Positions 24,983 through 34,180 are shown, counted from the stretch's first letter. The stretch: 64,000 nucleotides of DNA from Serratia fonticola (GCF_006715025.1 NZ_VFMK01000001.1:310001-374000); one strand, 5' to 3'. Notes: generated from the letters alone by a model not told the origin. Translations and numbers: made by a program.

Positions 24983-25375
24983 TTGTTAAGTTGCGATTTC
25001 GATTCTGTGCGTAACAAAACCGATTTCTTCACGCAGGAAATGTATGCTGATGCCACTTCGCTTAACGTTGCACAGTTGGTTAGCCTGGTGGCTCAACAGT
25101 GCGAAGCACCAACCGTACAGCTCGCCCAAACCTGGGTCATCCCTCCTGGAGTTGACTGTATGCTGGTGGGTGCCGACTCAGTCCAGCAGATCGACAGTGC
25201 CTTAGCCGCACCGGATACCCGGCTCAGCAAAGATGAACGCTATAAACTGGAGCACAACCATACCCCTTGCGATGTGATTAACGACGGCACCGCAGGCAAA
25301 CGGATTACGCGTGAGAGCCGTGCTGCACGCGGCTTTTTCACAGTAGATAACCTAAAGACAAGGAATATCGCATGA
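24983..25375 (+). pseudogene. Aldo/keto-reductase C-terminal remnant
   Basis: A 130-codon open frame (TTG start, no good ribosome-binding site). LNVAQLVSLVAQQC, QLAQTWVIPPGVDCMLVGADS and QQIDSALAAPDTRLS follow the C-terminal pattern of aldo/keto reductases (A-QLALAWV-L--P-V---I-GA-S--QL--NL-A---LS). The TIM-barrel N-terminal two thirds, with the catalytic Tyr/Lys/His, are missing. Its stop overlaps the start of the next gene (ATGA), which suggests an old two-gene operon. Probably not functional. Confidence 0.6.
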
Positions 25376-26817
25376 CGGCTTATTCTTCATTGTTGCGTAC
25401 AGGTTGGTACTGCAACGGGAGCTGGCAAACAACAGCCAGCACTTATTCGGTCAATAACCCAGCCAACGGCGAAAAGGTGGCCGATGTTGCACAGGCAGGC
25501 CGCACAGAGACTGAAGCGGCCATCGCAGCGGCAGCCACCGCACTCCCAGCCTGGCGAGCGCTCACCGCCAAAGCACGGGCAGAAATTTTGCAACGCTGGT
25601 TCCATCTGATCATGCAACATCAGAAAGAGCTGGCAGAGTTGATGGTGACCGAACAGGGCAAAGTACTGAGCGAAGCCATTGGCGAAGTGGCCTACGCTGC
25701 CAGCTTTATCGAATGGTTTGCCGAAGAGGCCAAACGGGCCTATGGCAAAACCATCCCAGCGACGAAAAATGGCAACCAGATTTTTACCTTTAAGGAACCT
25801 GTCGGCGTCATTGCCGCCATCACGCCATGGAATTTCCCTATGGCGATGCTGACGCGCAAGCTCGGTCCAGCACTGGCTGCCGGCTGTACCGCTGTGATAA
25901 AACCGGCCAATGAAACCCCGCTCTCCGCTTTTGCATTAATTGTTCTGGCTGAGCAGGCAGGGGTGCCTGCCGGGGTGATTAATGCCGTTTCCGGAGATAC
26001 CGCCGCCATTGGTGAAACACTGATGGCAAGCCCAATCGTGCGTAAAATCTCCTTTACCGGCTCAACCCCAATCGGCAAATTATTGATGCGCCAGGCGGCA
26101 GATACGGTGAAAAAATTGTCGCTGGAGCTGGGTGGCAATGCGCCCTTTATCGTGTTTGACGATGCCGATCTTGACGCTGCGGTGGCCGGGGCACTGGCAG
26201 CCAAATTCCGCAACAGTGGGCAGACCTGTGTCTGCGTTAACCGCTTCTATGTCCAGGATGGTATCTATGACCGTTTTGTAGAGAAGCTCACCGACGCGGT
26301 AAAAGCGTTAAAAGTAGCACCAGGTATGACGCCAGGCGCACAGCAAGGGCCGCTGATCCATGAAAAAGCAGCAGAGAAAGTAGCTGCGCACGTGCAAGAT
26401 GCCCTGAAGCTGGGCGCGAAGCTAATGTGTGGTGGCGAACGTCATGCACTAGGCGGCTCATTCTTCCAGCCTACCGTGTTGGCGGAGGCAAATGAGCAGA
26501 TGAAGTTGGCACAGGAAGAAACCTTTGGTCCACTGGCGGCCTGCTTCCGTTTTAGCGATGAGCAAGAAGCCATCACCCGGGCCAACGCCACACCGTTTGG
26601 CTTGGCGGCCTATCTGTATACCGGCGATTTGGCCCGCGCCTTCCGCGTAACCAAAGCATTGGAAAGCGGTATGGTTGGCGTGAATGAAGGGATCATTTCT
26701 ACCGAAGTGGCCCCCTTCGGCGGCGTGAAAGAATCTGGGCTGGGCCGCGAAGGGGCAGATATTGGTCTGGATGAGTATATGGAAACCAAATACGTCAATA
26801 TGGGGCAATTACTGTAA
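25372..26817 (+). CDS. gabD: NAD(P)-dependent succinate-semialdehyde dehydrogenase family
   Basis: 481 residues, aldehyde dehydrogenase superfamily, closest in pattern to GabD (482 residues in E. coli). It should oxidise succinate semialdehyde to succinate in the cytosol. The catalytic cysteine is C286 in GQTCVCVN, next to C288; this CxC pair is typical of GabD. The general base is E252 in LELGG, the NAD(P)-binding region is TPWNFPMAM and FTGST, and the C-terminal motif is PFGGVKESGLGREG. No other gab genes are near, so it may be a paralogue with another aldehyde substrate. It overlaps the upstream aldo/keto-reductase remnant by 4 bases and may have lost its original promoter. Confidence 0.82.
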   Translation: MTAYSSLLRTGWYCNGSWQTTASTYSVNNPANGEKVADVAQAGRTETEAAIAAAATALPAWRALTAKARAEILQRWFHLIMQHQKELAELMVTEQGKVLSEAIGEVAYAASFIEWFAEEAKRAYGKTIPATKNGNQIFTFKEPVGVIAAITPWNFPMAMLTRKLGPALAAGCTAVIKPANETPLSAFALIVLAEQAGVPAGVINAVSGDTAAIGETLMASPIVRKISFTGSTPIGKLLMRQAADTVKKLSLELGGNAPFIVFDDADLDAAVAGALAAKFRNSGQTCVCVNRFYVQDGIYDRFVEKLTDAVKALKVAPGMTPGAQQGPLIHEKAAEKVAAHVQDALKLGAKLMCGGERHALGGSFFQPTVLAEANEQMKLAQEETFGPLAACFRFSDEQEAITRANATPFGLAAYLYTGDLARAFRVTKALESGMVGVNEGIISTEVAPFGGVKESGLGREGADIGLDEYMETKYVNMGQLL

Positions 26818-26833
26818 CCCCAGGATTCCTGGT

Positions 26834-27574
26834 TTAACTGGCCGGTAACGGTGGCCGATTGCGCCACCAGCGCCAGCTGCGTTTCAGCGCTTTGGTCTGT
26901 GGGCTAAAGCGCTTATTCAGCCCGTTAGCCAGCACGTCCAGCGTCAGGCAAAAAATGAAATAAACCAACGCGACGAACAGGAACACTTCCATCGGGTAAA
27001 CCATACTGCGGTTATTCACCTGCGTCGCCAGGAAAGTCAGCTCCCCCACTCCGACGATATAGGCCAGTGAAGTGTCTTTGATCAGTGATATCCATTGGTT
27101 GATAAACGAAGGCACCATCATGCGCAGCGCCTGCGGCAAGACAATCATCCGCAGTACCTGCCAGCGGTTTAAACCGAGCGAGAGCCCCGCCTGCCATTGT
27201 CCGGCACCGATCGCGACAATCCCCGCTTTTACCGCATGCGCCAGATAGGCAGAAGCAATTAACGCCAAGGCGCAAACCACGGTGGTAATTTCGGGAATAT
27301 CCACACCGAAGACTATCGGTAGCAGGAAGTAGGTCCAGAAAATCAGCATGATCACTGGAATAGCCCGGAAGAACCCCAGCACGGCGGCTAATAATCCCGC
27401 CAGTACGCCACGCGACATCGCCAACGCGATCCCCAACAGCGTTCCTAAAATCGCCGATGCCAATCCGGCCACCAGGCTGATCGCCAGCGTCAACGCTGCG
27501 CCACCTAATGGACCATCCGGGAAGGTTCCCCATAGCAAGTAGCCCAGGTTTTCCTGGATAACGGTAAAATCCAT
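26834..27574 (-). CDS. Polar amino-acid ABC permease, second subunit
   Basis: 246 residues from the ATG at 27574, 1 base after the previous stop; a 32-codon longer frame overlaps the upstream gene. It is a HisM/GlnP-type inner-membrane permease: TLAISLVAGLASAILGT N-terminal helix, about five membrane segments, and the EAA-like cytoplasmic loop AGLSLGLNRWQVLRMIVLPQALRMM that contacts the ATPase. It pairs with the permease upstream to form the channel. It is the last gene of the operon and converges on the dehydrogenase gene 16 bases away. No ATPase gene follows. Confidence 0.85.
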   Translation of the reverse strand: MDFTVIQENLGYLLWGTFPDGPLGGAALTLAISLVAGLASAILGTLLGIALAMSRGVLAGLLAAVLGFFRAIPVIMLIFWTYFLLPIVFGVDIPEITTVVCALALIASAYLAHAVKAGIVAIGAGQWQAGLSLGLNRWQVLRMIVLPQALRMMVPSFINQWISLIKDTSLAYIVGVGELTFLATQVNNRSMVYPMEVFLFVALVYFIFCLTLDVLANGLNKRFSPQTKALKRSWRWWRNRPPLPAS

Positions 27575-27575
27575 C

Positions 27576-28301
27576 TTAGTGCCCCCCCAGAGGTTTACGC
27601 TGTTGGCGCCACATGCCCCAACCTTCCAACAGGGCAATAATGGCGATATACAACACCGTTGCCACGCCAAAAGCCTGGAAGGTCCGCAGGGTTTCGGTTT
27701 CTACCTGGCGCGAAGCGTAAGACAGTTCCGCTACGCCGATAGCCATCGTCAGCGAGGAGTTTTTAATCACGTTCATGTACTGTCCCAGTAGCGGTGGGAA
27801 AGCAATTTTCAGCGCCTGCGGCAATACCACATAACGCATCGACTGCCAGCCGGTCAGCCCTAACGCATTGGCCGCATGCTTTTGCCCATGGGCAACGCCG
27901 CGAATCCCCGATCGGATCTCTTCAGCAATAAATGCGGTGGAATAGAGCGTCAGACCAAAGAAGCCCGCGAGAAATTCAAAGGAGGGCCAGTTGAGAAAAC
28001 CTAGCTGGTGGGACGTATTCAGCCATTGCATCACAAAGGAGGGCAATATTTGCCCCGCGGCGAAATACCAGAAGAACAGTTGCACCAGCAATGGGGTATT
28101 GCGAAATAGTGCGCTGTAGGCCACCGCCAGCCAGCTTAACGGGCGCAGGCTGCTGTCCCGCATCGCCGCCAGACCAAAACCCAGCAGCGTTGCCGCCAGC
28201 CCGGCACAGGCCGACAGCCATAAGGTCATTAAGAAGCCATTCCATAGCCAGCTCAGATACTGCGGCGCCAGCAACCAATCTGAGAGTTGTTGCAGATTCA
28301 T
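27576..28301 (-). CDS. Polar amino-acid ABC permease, first subunit
   Basis: A 241-residue HisQ/GltJ-type permease. It starts MNLQQLSDWLLAPQYLSWLW, with FLMTLWLSACAGLAATLLGF the first HisMQ helix. RNTPLLVQLFFWYF is the conserved family motif, and ANALGLTGWQSMRYVVLPQALK is the EAA loop. It is paired with the next permease by a 1-base spacing and preceded by the binding protein. The substrate class is probably acidic or small polar amino acids; the exact one cannot be read. Confidence 0.86.
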   Translation of the reverse strand: MNLQQLSDWLLAPQYLSWLWNGFLMTLWLSACAGLAATLLGFGLAAMRDSSLRPLSWLAVAYSALFRNTPLLVQLFFWYFAAGQILPSFVMQWLNTSHQLGFLNWPSFEFLAGFFGLTLYSTAFIAEEIRSGIRGVAHGQKHAANALGLTGWQSMRYVVLPQALKIAFPPLLGQYMNVIKNSSLTMAIGVAELSYASRQVETETLRTFQAFGVATVLYIAIIALLEGWGMWRQQRKPLGGH

Positions 28302-28311
28302 ACGAGGTACT

Positions 28312-28370
28312 TCCCCTCACCCCAACCCTCTCCGCCACTATATAAAACCGGGGGAGAGGGAGAAGGGAGA
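28312..28370 (-). terminator. Stem-loop between binding protein and permease genes
   Basis: CCTCACCCCAACCCTCTCC pairs imperfectly with GGGGGAGAGGGAGAAGGGAG across TATATAAAACC. It sits inside the operon right after the binding-protein stop. Such stems commonly protect or partly terminate the message and raise the ratio of binding protein to permease. Confidence 0.55.
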
Positions 28371-29201
28371 TTAGGCTTTAGGTTGCTGATCCAACGGGCC
28401 AATCTTGAAGTCGCCACGCGGTTGGGCAGACTTGGTTTCCGGGCCAAACCAGCGGTCGTAAATCTTCACCGCTTCGCCATCTTGTTCCAGTTTGATCAAG
28501 GTATCGTTGATGGTGGCCGTCAGACGTTCTTCGCCTTTAGGGATCCCCACCCCCTGATACTCTTTGGTGATGCTGAACGGAGAGATTTCAAAATCGGCTT
28601 TTTGCGCCGCTGGCAGGTTGCCAAGCAGGCCAACCAGCTTGGCGTCGTCCTGAGTAATAGCCTGAACGTTGCCATTACGCAGTGCGACGAACGCCAGTGG
28701 GGTATCGTCGTAAGAGATCACTTTGGCCGTTGGATAGTGCTCACGCAGGGTAATTTCCTGGACCGTGCCTTTATCCGCACCAATACGCAACTTTTTGATA
28801 TCTTCCGGCGTTTTCAGCACGCCTTTATGAGCGATGAATTTCTGGCCGGTAGCAAAATACGGCACGCTGAAATTCACTTCTTTGGCACGTTCGTCGGTGA
28901 TGGTGAAGTTGGCCGCGATCAGATCAACCTTTTTGGACACCAGCAGAGGAATGCGGTTAGCCGGGTTGGTGGCACGCAATTCAACCTTAACGCCCAGAGC
29001 TTTACCAATGGCATCCGCCACATCCACATCGTAACCCACCAGCTTTTTGCTTTGTGGATCAACATAACCAAAAGGTGGGTTACTATCGAAAACCGCAATA
29101 CGCACCACGCCGGCTTTTTTAATATCGTCAAGTTTGTCGGCATGTGCCACACCGGTGGCAAGGCTGGCTAACAACGTTAAGGCTAGAACGCGCTGTTTCA
29201 T
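28371..29201 (-). CDS. Periplasmic amino-acid-binding protein (ABC importer)
   Basis: 276 residues from the ATG at 29201, which follows GGGAG; an 18-codon upstream extension is not needed. Signal peptide MKQRVLALTLLASLATGVAHA, cut before DKLDD. Family 3 solute-binding protein: VRIAVFDSNPPFGYVD, GYDVDVADAIGKALG, ANFTITDERAKEVNFS-type hinge and ligand motifs, and the C-terminal IYDRWFG. Captures a polar amino acid in the periplasm for the two permeases downstream. A TATAAT-like promoter was not clear in the AT-rich gap to phoU. Confidence 0.88.
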   Translation of the reverse strand: MKQRVLALTLLASLATGVAHADKLDDIKKAGVVRIAVFDSNPPFGYVDPQSKKLVGYDVDVADAIGKALGVKVELRATNPANRIPLLVSKKVDLIAANFTITDERAKEVNFSVPYFATGQKFIAHKGVLKTPEDIKKLRIGADKGTVQEITLREHYPTAKVISYDDTPLAFVALRNGNVQAITQDDAKLVGLLGNLPAAQKADFEISPFSITKEYQGVGIPKGEERLTATINDTLIKLEQDGEAVKIYDRWFGPETKSAQPRGDFKIGPLDQQPKA

Positions 29202-29323
29202 AAAAGGCTCCCAAGTGATTGATGTCCTGCTGGCGGATAAACTAGCAAGCTCCACTTAGGTCAGGAAATAATATTAAAAGCTATATTTATAACCTTTTTA
29301 ACTTTACGGTTTTCAAATGGCAT

Positions 29324-29347
29324 AAAGGCGCTGTAAACAGCGCCTTT
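29324..29347 (-). terminator. Terminator after phoU
   Basis: AAAGGCGCTG TTTA CAGCGCCTTT on the minus strand, 21 bases past the phoU stop, with a modest T run within the stem end. It ends the pst-phoU operon. Confidence 0.75.
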
Positions 29348-29368
29348 AACGGTAATCCGTTGGTGAAA

Positions 29369-30100
29369 TTATGCTTTTTTCTCGTCTTTACCGTCTGACA
29401 GCAACTTGTCCAGCGCATCACCACCAATATGGCGGAAATCCTGCCCCTTGACGAAATAGAAGATGAATTCACAAATGTTCTGGCAGCGATCGCCGATGCG
29501 TTCGATAGAGCGGGCGCAAAACAGCGCTGTCAGCACGCTTGGGATGGTACGTGAGTCTTCCATCATGTAAGTCATCAGTTGACGAACAATGCCTTCATAC
29601 TCCTGATCGACCTTCTTGTCTTCACGATAAATACGGATTGCTTCATCCAGATCCATGCGTGCAAAGGCATCCAGAACATCATGCAGCATCTGGACGGTGT
29701 GGCGGCCAAGTGACTCCAGGCTCACCAGCAACGGTTGATGCTGGTGGGAGAATTTCTCCAGCGCGGTACGACAGATTTTATCTGCCACGTCGCCGATACG
29801 TTCCAGTTCGGAAATGGTTTTGATAATCGCCATCACCAGGCGCAGATCGCTGGCGGTAGGCTGACGCTTGGCAATGATACGCACGCAGGCTTCATCGATC
29901 GCCACTTCCATCATGTTGACCTTGGCATCACCCTCGATCACGCGCTTGGCCAACTCACCGTCCTGGTTATGCATCGCAGTGATGGCGTCGGTCAGCTGTT
30001 GTTCTACCAGCCCACCCATCGTCAGCACCTGAGTACGGATATGCTCAAGTTCTGCATTGAACTGGCCGGAAATGTGTTTGTTTAAATTCAGGTTATCCAT
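29369..30100 (-). CDS. phoU: Phosphate signalling protein PhoU
   Basis: 243 residues, all-helical, two repeated three-helix PhoU domains with the metal-binding E/DxxxD motifs (ERIGDVADKICR, ERIGDRCQNICEF). It keeps PhoR inactive when phosphate is plentiful by coupling to the Pst transporter. It is the last gene of pstSCAB-phoU, 12 bases after pstB. Confidence 0.97.
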   Translation of the reverse strand: MDNLNLNKHISGQFNAELEHIRTQVLTMGGLVEQQLTDAITAMHNQDGELAKRVIEGDAKVNMMEVAIDEACVRIIAKRQPTASDLRLVMAIIKTISELERIGDVADKICRTALEKFSHQHQPLLVSLESLGRHTVQMLHDVLDAFARMDLDEAIRIYREDKKVDQEYEGIVRQLMTYMMEDSRTIPSVLTALFCARSIERIGDRCQNICEFIFYFVKGQDFRHIGGDALDKLLSDGKDEKKA

Positions 30101-30112
30101 GATGCATCCTAA

Positions 30113-30889
30113 TCAACCATAACGGCCAGTAATGTAATCTTCAGTCTGCTTTTTCTGCGGTGCGGTGAACAGAGTGTCAGTATCACTGAACTCGATCAAC
30201 TCACCCAGATACATAAATGCGGTTGAATCAGAACAGCGCGCCGCCTGCTGCATATTGTGGGTCACGATCACCACGGTATAGTCGGACTTCAACTCGCTGA
30301 TCAACTCTTCAATTTTACCGGTAGAAATCGGATCGAGCGCGGAACAAGGTTCATCAAGCAACAGCACTTCCGGGCGGATGGCGATGCCGCGCGCAATACA
30401 CAGGCGCTGCTGTTGGCCACCGGACAGGCTGTATCCACTCTGATGCAGCTTATCTTTGGTTTCATTCCACAGTGCCGCTTTGGTTAGCGCCCACTGAACG
30501 CGCTCGTCCATATCTGCACGGGACAGCTTCTCAAACAGACGCACGCCAAAGGCAATGTTGTCGTAAATCGACATCGGAAACGGCGTTGGCTTTTGGAACA
30601 CCATCCCCACCTTGGCCCGTAGCAGAGCGATATCCTGGTTATCGGTCAGGATGTTTTGCCCATCCAGCAGGATACCGCCTTCGGCACGCTGCTCCGGGTA
30701 TAGCTGGTACATCTTGTTGAAGGTCCGCAACAGCGTCGATTTACCGCAGCCAGACGGGCCGATAAACGCGGTCACTTTGTTCTTGGCGATATCCAGCGTG
30801 ATGTTTTTCAGCGCATGGAATTTACCGTAGTAAAAGTTCAGATCGCGTACCTGAATTTTGCTGCTGGAAGTGGAGTCAACCATACTCAT
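30113..30889 (-). CDS. pstB: Phosphate ABC transporter ATPase
   Basis: 258 residues from the ATG at 30889 (MSMVDSTSSSKIQVRDLNF), matching the E. coli start. Walker A is GPSGCGKST, the Q-loop FQKPTPFPM, the signature YSLSGGQQQR, and Walker B LLLDEPCSALDP. The H-loop is VTHNMQQ. It powers PstA/PstC. Confidence 0.97.
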   Translation of the reverse strand: MSMVDSTSSSKIQVRDLNFYYGKFHALKNITLDIAKNKVTAFIGPSGCGKSTLLRTFNKMYQLYPEQRAEGGILLDGQNILTDNQDIALLRAKVGMVFQKPTPFPMSIYDNIAFGVRLFEKLSRADMDERVQWALTKAALWNETKDKLHQSGYSLSGGQQQRLCIARGIAIRPEVLLLDEPCSALDPISTGKIEELISELKSDYTVVIVTHNMQQAARCSDSTAFMYLGELIEFSDTDTLFTAPQKKQTEDYITGRYG

Positions 30890-30936
30890 CAAGACTTCTC
30901 TCTTTTTACAGCGCCGCCCAGGCGGCACTTAAATTT

Positions 30937-31827
30937 TTATGAATGCTTTTTCTTGGCGAAAATCACACGCGCCAGGATATTCAGTAACAGTACGCACAGG
31001 GTGATCAACAGCACCCCGGCCCAAGCCAACTGTTGCCATTCAGCAAACGGGCTCATGGCAAATTTGAAAATGGTGACCGGCAGGTTGGCGATCGGCTGCA
31101 TCAGGTCGGTGCTCCAGAACTGATTAGACAGCGAAGTAAACAGCAGTGGCGCGGTTTCACCAGCAATACGCGCAATCGCCAGCAGCACACCGGTAATAAT
31201 GCCGGACACAGAAGCCTTCAGCGTGATGGCGGAAATCATGCGCCATTTAGGCGTACCCAACGCATAGGCCGCTTCACGCAGTGTATCAGGGACCAGTTTG
31301 AGCATGTTTTCGGTGGTACGGATCACAATCGGGATTTGCAGCAAGGCCAGTGCAATAATCCCGGCCCAACCGGAGAAGTGTTCCATTTTCGCCACCACCA
31401 CGGTGTAAACGAACAGGCCCACGACGATCGACGGTGCGGATAACAGAATATCGTTAATAAAGCGGATCACTTCCGCCAGCCAGGATTTACGACCATATTC
31501 CGCCAGATAAATCCCCGCCATAATCCCCAGCGGCGTACCGAAGATAGTTGCCCACAGGATCAACAAACCACTCCCGGCAATGGCGTTTGCCAGCCCACCC
31601 CCAGCGGTATTCGGCGGTGGCGTCATTTCAGTGAACAACGCCAGTGACATACCATCAATACCTTTGGTGATGGTAGATAACAGGATCCATACCAACCAGA
31701 ACAGGCCAAAAGCCATGGTCGCCATGGAGAGAAACAGGGCAATACGGTTTTTCTGACGGCGCCAGGCCTGCATTTTGCGGCGGCTTTCCGCAATATCTGT
31801 CGGGTTTTGCATATCCATCGTTGCCAC
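30937..31827 (-). CDS. pstA: Phosphate ABC permease PstA
   Basis: 296 residues, the E. coli length, when translation starts at the GTG at 31827, with GAGGGAC upstream; the first codons then read V-A-T-M-D-M-Q against MAMVEMQ in E. coli. A start at the ATG at 31842 would overlap pstC by 14 bases, and one at 31818 is also possible. Six membrane segments. The permease loop AAYALGTPKWRMISAITLKASVSGI contacts PstB. ESRRKMQAWRRQKN is the cytoplasmic N-terminus. Confidence 0.93.
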   Translation of the reverse strand: MATMDMQNPTDIAESRRKMQAWRRQKNRIALFLSMATMAFGLFWLVWILLSTITKGIDGMSLALFTEMTPPPNTAGGGLANAIAGSGLLILWATIFGTPLGIMAGIYLAEYGRKSWLAEVIRFINDILLSAPSIVVGLFVYTVVVAKMEHFSGWAGIIALALLQIPIVIRTTENMLKLVPDTLREAAYALGTPKWRMISAITLKASVSGIITGVLLAIARIAGETAPLLFTSLSNQFWSTDLMQPIANLPVTIFKFAMSPFAEWQQLAWAGVLLITLCVLLLNILARVIFAKKKHS

Positions 31828-31828
31828 G

Positions 31829-32785
31829 TTAGCGTCCCTCATTCTTGGCCAGGCGCATGACCATTAATTTGGACAGCGCCAGGACGATAAAGGTGATCAC
31901 AAACAGGATCAGCCCCAACTGCATCAACGCAGAGGTATGCAGCCCGGATTCCGCTTCAGCAAATTCGTTAGCCAACGCCGAGGTGATACTGTTGCCGGGC
32001 ATAAACAGTGAGAAACTGTCGAGCTGGTAGGTGTTACCGATAATGAAGGTCACCGCCATGGTTTCCCCCAGAGCACGGCCCAGACCGAGCATAATCCCGC
32101 CAATCACCCCGTTTTTAGTAAACGGCAATACAATCCGCGAGATCACTTCCCAAGTGGTGCAGCCAATACCGTAAGCCGACTCTTTCATCATCACCGGGGT
32201 TTGTTCGAACACATCGCGCATTACCGCCGCAATGTAAGGAATAATCATGATAGCCAGGATCACCCCGGCAGCCAGAATACCGATACCAAACGCCGGGCCA
32301 GAGAACAGCTCGCCGACAATCGGGATGCCGGACAATACATGCCCCACCGGGGTCTGGAAATATTGTGCGAACAGCGGGGCAAACACGAACAGGCCCCACA
32401 TGCCGTAAACAATACTCGGGATTGCCGCCAGTAACTCAATGGCAACCCCTAACGGGCGCTTGAGCCAGTTGGGAGCCAGTTCGGTCAGAAACAGGGCGAT
32501 ACCAAAACTGACGGGTACGGCGATAATCAGCGCGATCAATGAGGTCACTACCGTGCCGTAGATCGGTACCAGTGCACCAAACTGTTCGGCTGGCGCATCC
32601 CACTCTTTCGTCCACAGGAAGGCAAAACCAAACTTCTGCATGCTTGGCCAGGAGGCAATAATCAATGAAACAATAATGCCACCCAACAACAATAAGGTAA
32701 TCAACGCCGCCAGTTTCACCAGCGCGCTGAAGAGGATGTCACCGTTTTTACCCGGTGATTTGATGGTCGGCTTGTACCCAGCCAT
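31829..32785 (-). CDS. pstC: Phosphate ABC permease PstC
   Basis: A 318-residue inner-membrane permease. The first helix is VKLAALITLLLLGGIIVSLI, with ELLAAIPSIVYGMWGLFVFAP and the loop ESAYGIGCTTWEVISRIVLPFTKNG for the ATPase contact. Forms the phosphate channel with PstA. The stop codon overlaps the pstA start region, so the genes are translationally coupled. Confidence 0.97.
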   Translation of the reverse strand: MAGYKPTIKSPGKNGDILFSALVKLAALITLLLLGGIIVSLIIASWPSMQKFGFAFLWTKEWDAPAEQFGALVPIYGTVVTSLIALIIAVPVSFGIALFLTELAPNWLKRPLGVAIELLAAIPSIVYGMWGLFVFAPLFAQYFQTPVGHVLSGIPIVGELFSGPAFGIGILAAGVILAIMIIPYIAAVMRDVFEQTPVMMKESAYGIGCTTWEVISRIVLPFTKNGVIGGIMLGLGRALGETMAVTFIIGNTYQLDSFSLFMPGNSITSALANEFAEAESGLHTSALMQLGLILFVITFIVLALSKLMVMRLAKNEGR

Positions 32786-32875
32786 AGATTACTCTTCTGT
32801 TTAAAGCTTGGAGGGCCCAAGCATCGGGCCCTGACACATCAGGCTGAGGCGCGGTTTGCCGCACCCCCTGCGCTC

Positions 32876-33916
32876 TTAGAATAAGGCTTTACCGGAACTG
32901 TCTTTGATATTGGTCTTCCAGGCAGCGCGAATTTGCTCAACCACTTCAGTCGGCAATGTGGCGTAATCAAGATCATTGGCCTGTTTAGCACCGGTCTTAT
33001 ATGCCCAATCAAAGAACTTCAGCACTTCTGCACCTTGCTCAGGTTTCTTCTGCTCTTTGTGAACCAGGATGAAAGTGGTAGACGTGATTGGCCAGACATT
33101 GTCGCCTTTCTGGTTGGTCAGATCCTGAGCAAAAGTTTTGCTCCAATCTGCGCCTTTCGCCGCAGCGCTGAAGCTTTCTTCCGTTGGGCTCACCGGTTTA
33201 CCATCAGCAGAGATCAACTTAGTGTAGGCCAGGTTGTTCTGCTTGGCATAAGCATACTCAACATAGCCGATAGAACCTGGCAGACGCTGAACGAACGCGG
33301 CAATGCCATCGTTCCCCTTACCACCCAGACCGGTTGGCCAGTTAACGGTTGAACCTGCACCAATTTTCTCTTTCCACTGCGTATTAGCCTTGGACAGATA
33401 GCTGGTGAAGACGAAGGAAGTACCAGAACCGTCAGCACGACGTACCACAGCAATGTTCTGATCTGGCAGTTTGACGCCAGGGTTCAGTTTAACGATCGCC
33501 GGGTCATTCCATTTTTTGACGTTGCCCAGGTAGATGTCACCCAGAGTTTGGCCATCGAGAGTCAGCTCGCCGGATTTGATGCCAGGGATGTTCACGGCCA
33601 GTACCACACCACCGATCACGGTAGGGAACTGGAACAGGCCGTCAGCAGCCAGTTTGTCGTCAGACAGCGGGGCGTCAGAGGCACCAAAGTCAACGGTGTT
33701 AGCGAGGATTTGCTTCACGCCGCCAGAGGAACCAATCCCCTGATAGTTAACCTTGTTGCCGGTTTCTTTCTGATAAGAATCTGCCCACTTGGCATAAACC
33801 GGAGCGGGGAATGTCGCACCTGCACCGGTCAGGCTAGCAGCAGCGAACGCGGACACAGAGGCCAAAGAGAAAGTCGCTGCCACAATACTGGCGACGGCGG
33901 TACGCATCAGTTTCAT
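32876..33916 (-). CDS. pstS: Periplasmic phosphate-binding protein PstS
   Basis: 346 residues with signal peptide MKLMRTAVASIVAATFSLAS through VSAFA, cut before AASLTGAG. Phosphate-binding loops are TGAGATFPAP, GSSGGVKQ and RRADGSGTS, as in E. coli PstS. GGGATTAT-type ribosome-binding sequence (AGGAGGGATT on the minus strand) precedes the ATG. First gene of the operon, driven by the Pho boxes just upstream. Confidence 0.97.
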   Translation of the reverse strand: MKLMRTAVASIVAATFSLASVSAFAAASLTGAGATFPAPVYAKWADSYQKETGNKVNYQGIGSSGGVKQILANTVDFGASDAPLSDDKLAADGLFQFPTVIGGVVLAVNIPGIKSGELTLDGQTLGDIYLGNVKKWNDPAIVKLNPGVKLPDQNIAVVRRADGSGTSFVFTSYLSKANTQWKEKIGAGSTVNWPTGLGGKGNDGIAAFVQRLPGSIGYVEYAYAKQNNLAYTKLISADGKPVSPTEESFSAAAKGADWSKTFAQDLTNQKGDNVWPITSTTFILVHKEQKKPEQGAEVLKFFDWAYKTGAKQANDLDYATLPTEVVEQIRAAWKTNIKDSSGKALF

Positions 33917-33994
33917 AATCCCTCCTAATGGGATATTTAAAAATCGACTTCAAGTCGTTTTCATCAGAGTAAGTATTGTTGCAGGAGGGAAAAT

Positions 33995-34045
33995 AGGACA
34001 GTTTGGTGACAGTAAAATGTACGAAATATGACAGTTATATTACAG
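33995..34045 (-). promoter_or_regulatory. Two Pho boxes of the pst operon
   Basis: On the minus strand CTGTAATATAACTGTCAT (plus 34028-34045) and CTGTCACCAAACTGTCCT (plus 33995-34012) are PhoB sites, each two 7-base CTGTNAN repeats in 11-base phase. The second is followed by TATTTT as a likely -10. Spacing and order match the E. coli pstS promoter. Confidence 0.92.
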
Positions 34046-34180
34046 TATTTAATACACTGATTTTAAAGGGTTAATTATCAGCATTTAACTAGACAGGAAC
34101 GTTGGCAACAACAGAAATGACGAAAAAACCGCTTCATGACAATCTTTAACAGTCTGAATTTCGATACTTTTTCATTAATG

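Noticed and set aside
25372..26817. GABA catabolic (gab) operon
   Set aside because: Only the dehydrogenase is present; no GABA transaminase, permease or GabR-like gene is adjacent.
28312..28370. Mobile MITE-like element
   Set aside because: Palindromic but lacks duplicated ends and no second copy was seen here; better explained as an intra-operon stem-loop.
28287..29171. 294-codon plus-strand open frame
   Set aside because: Complement of the amino-acid-binding-protein gene, which has a clear signal peptide and family motifs.
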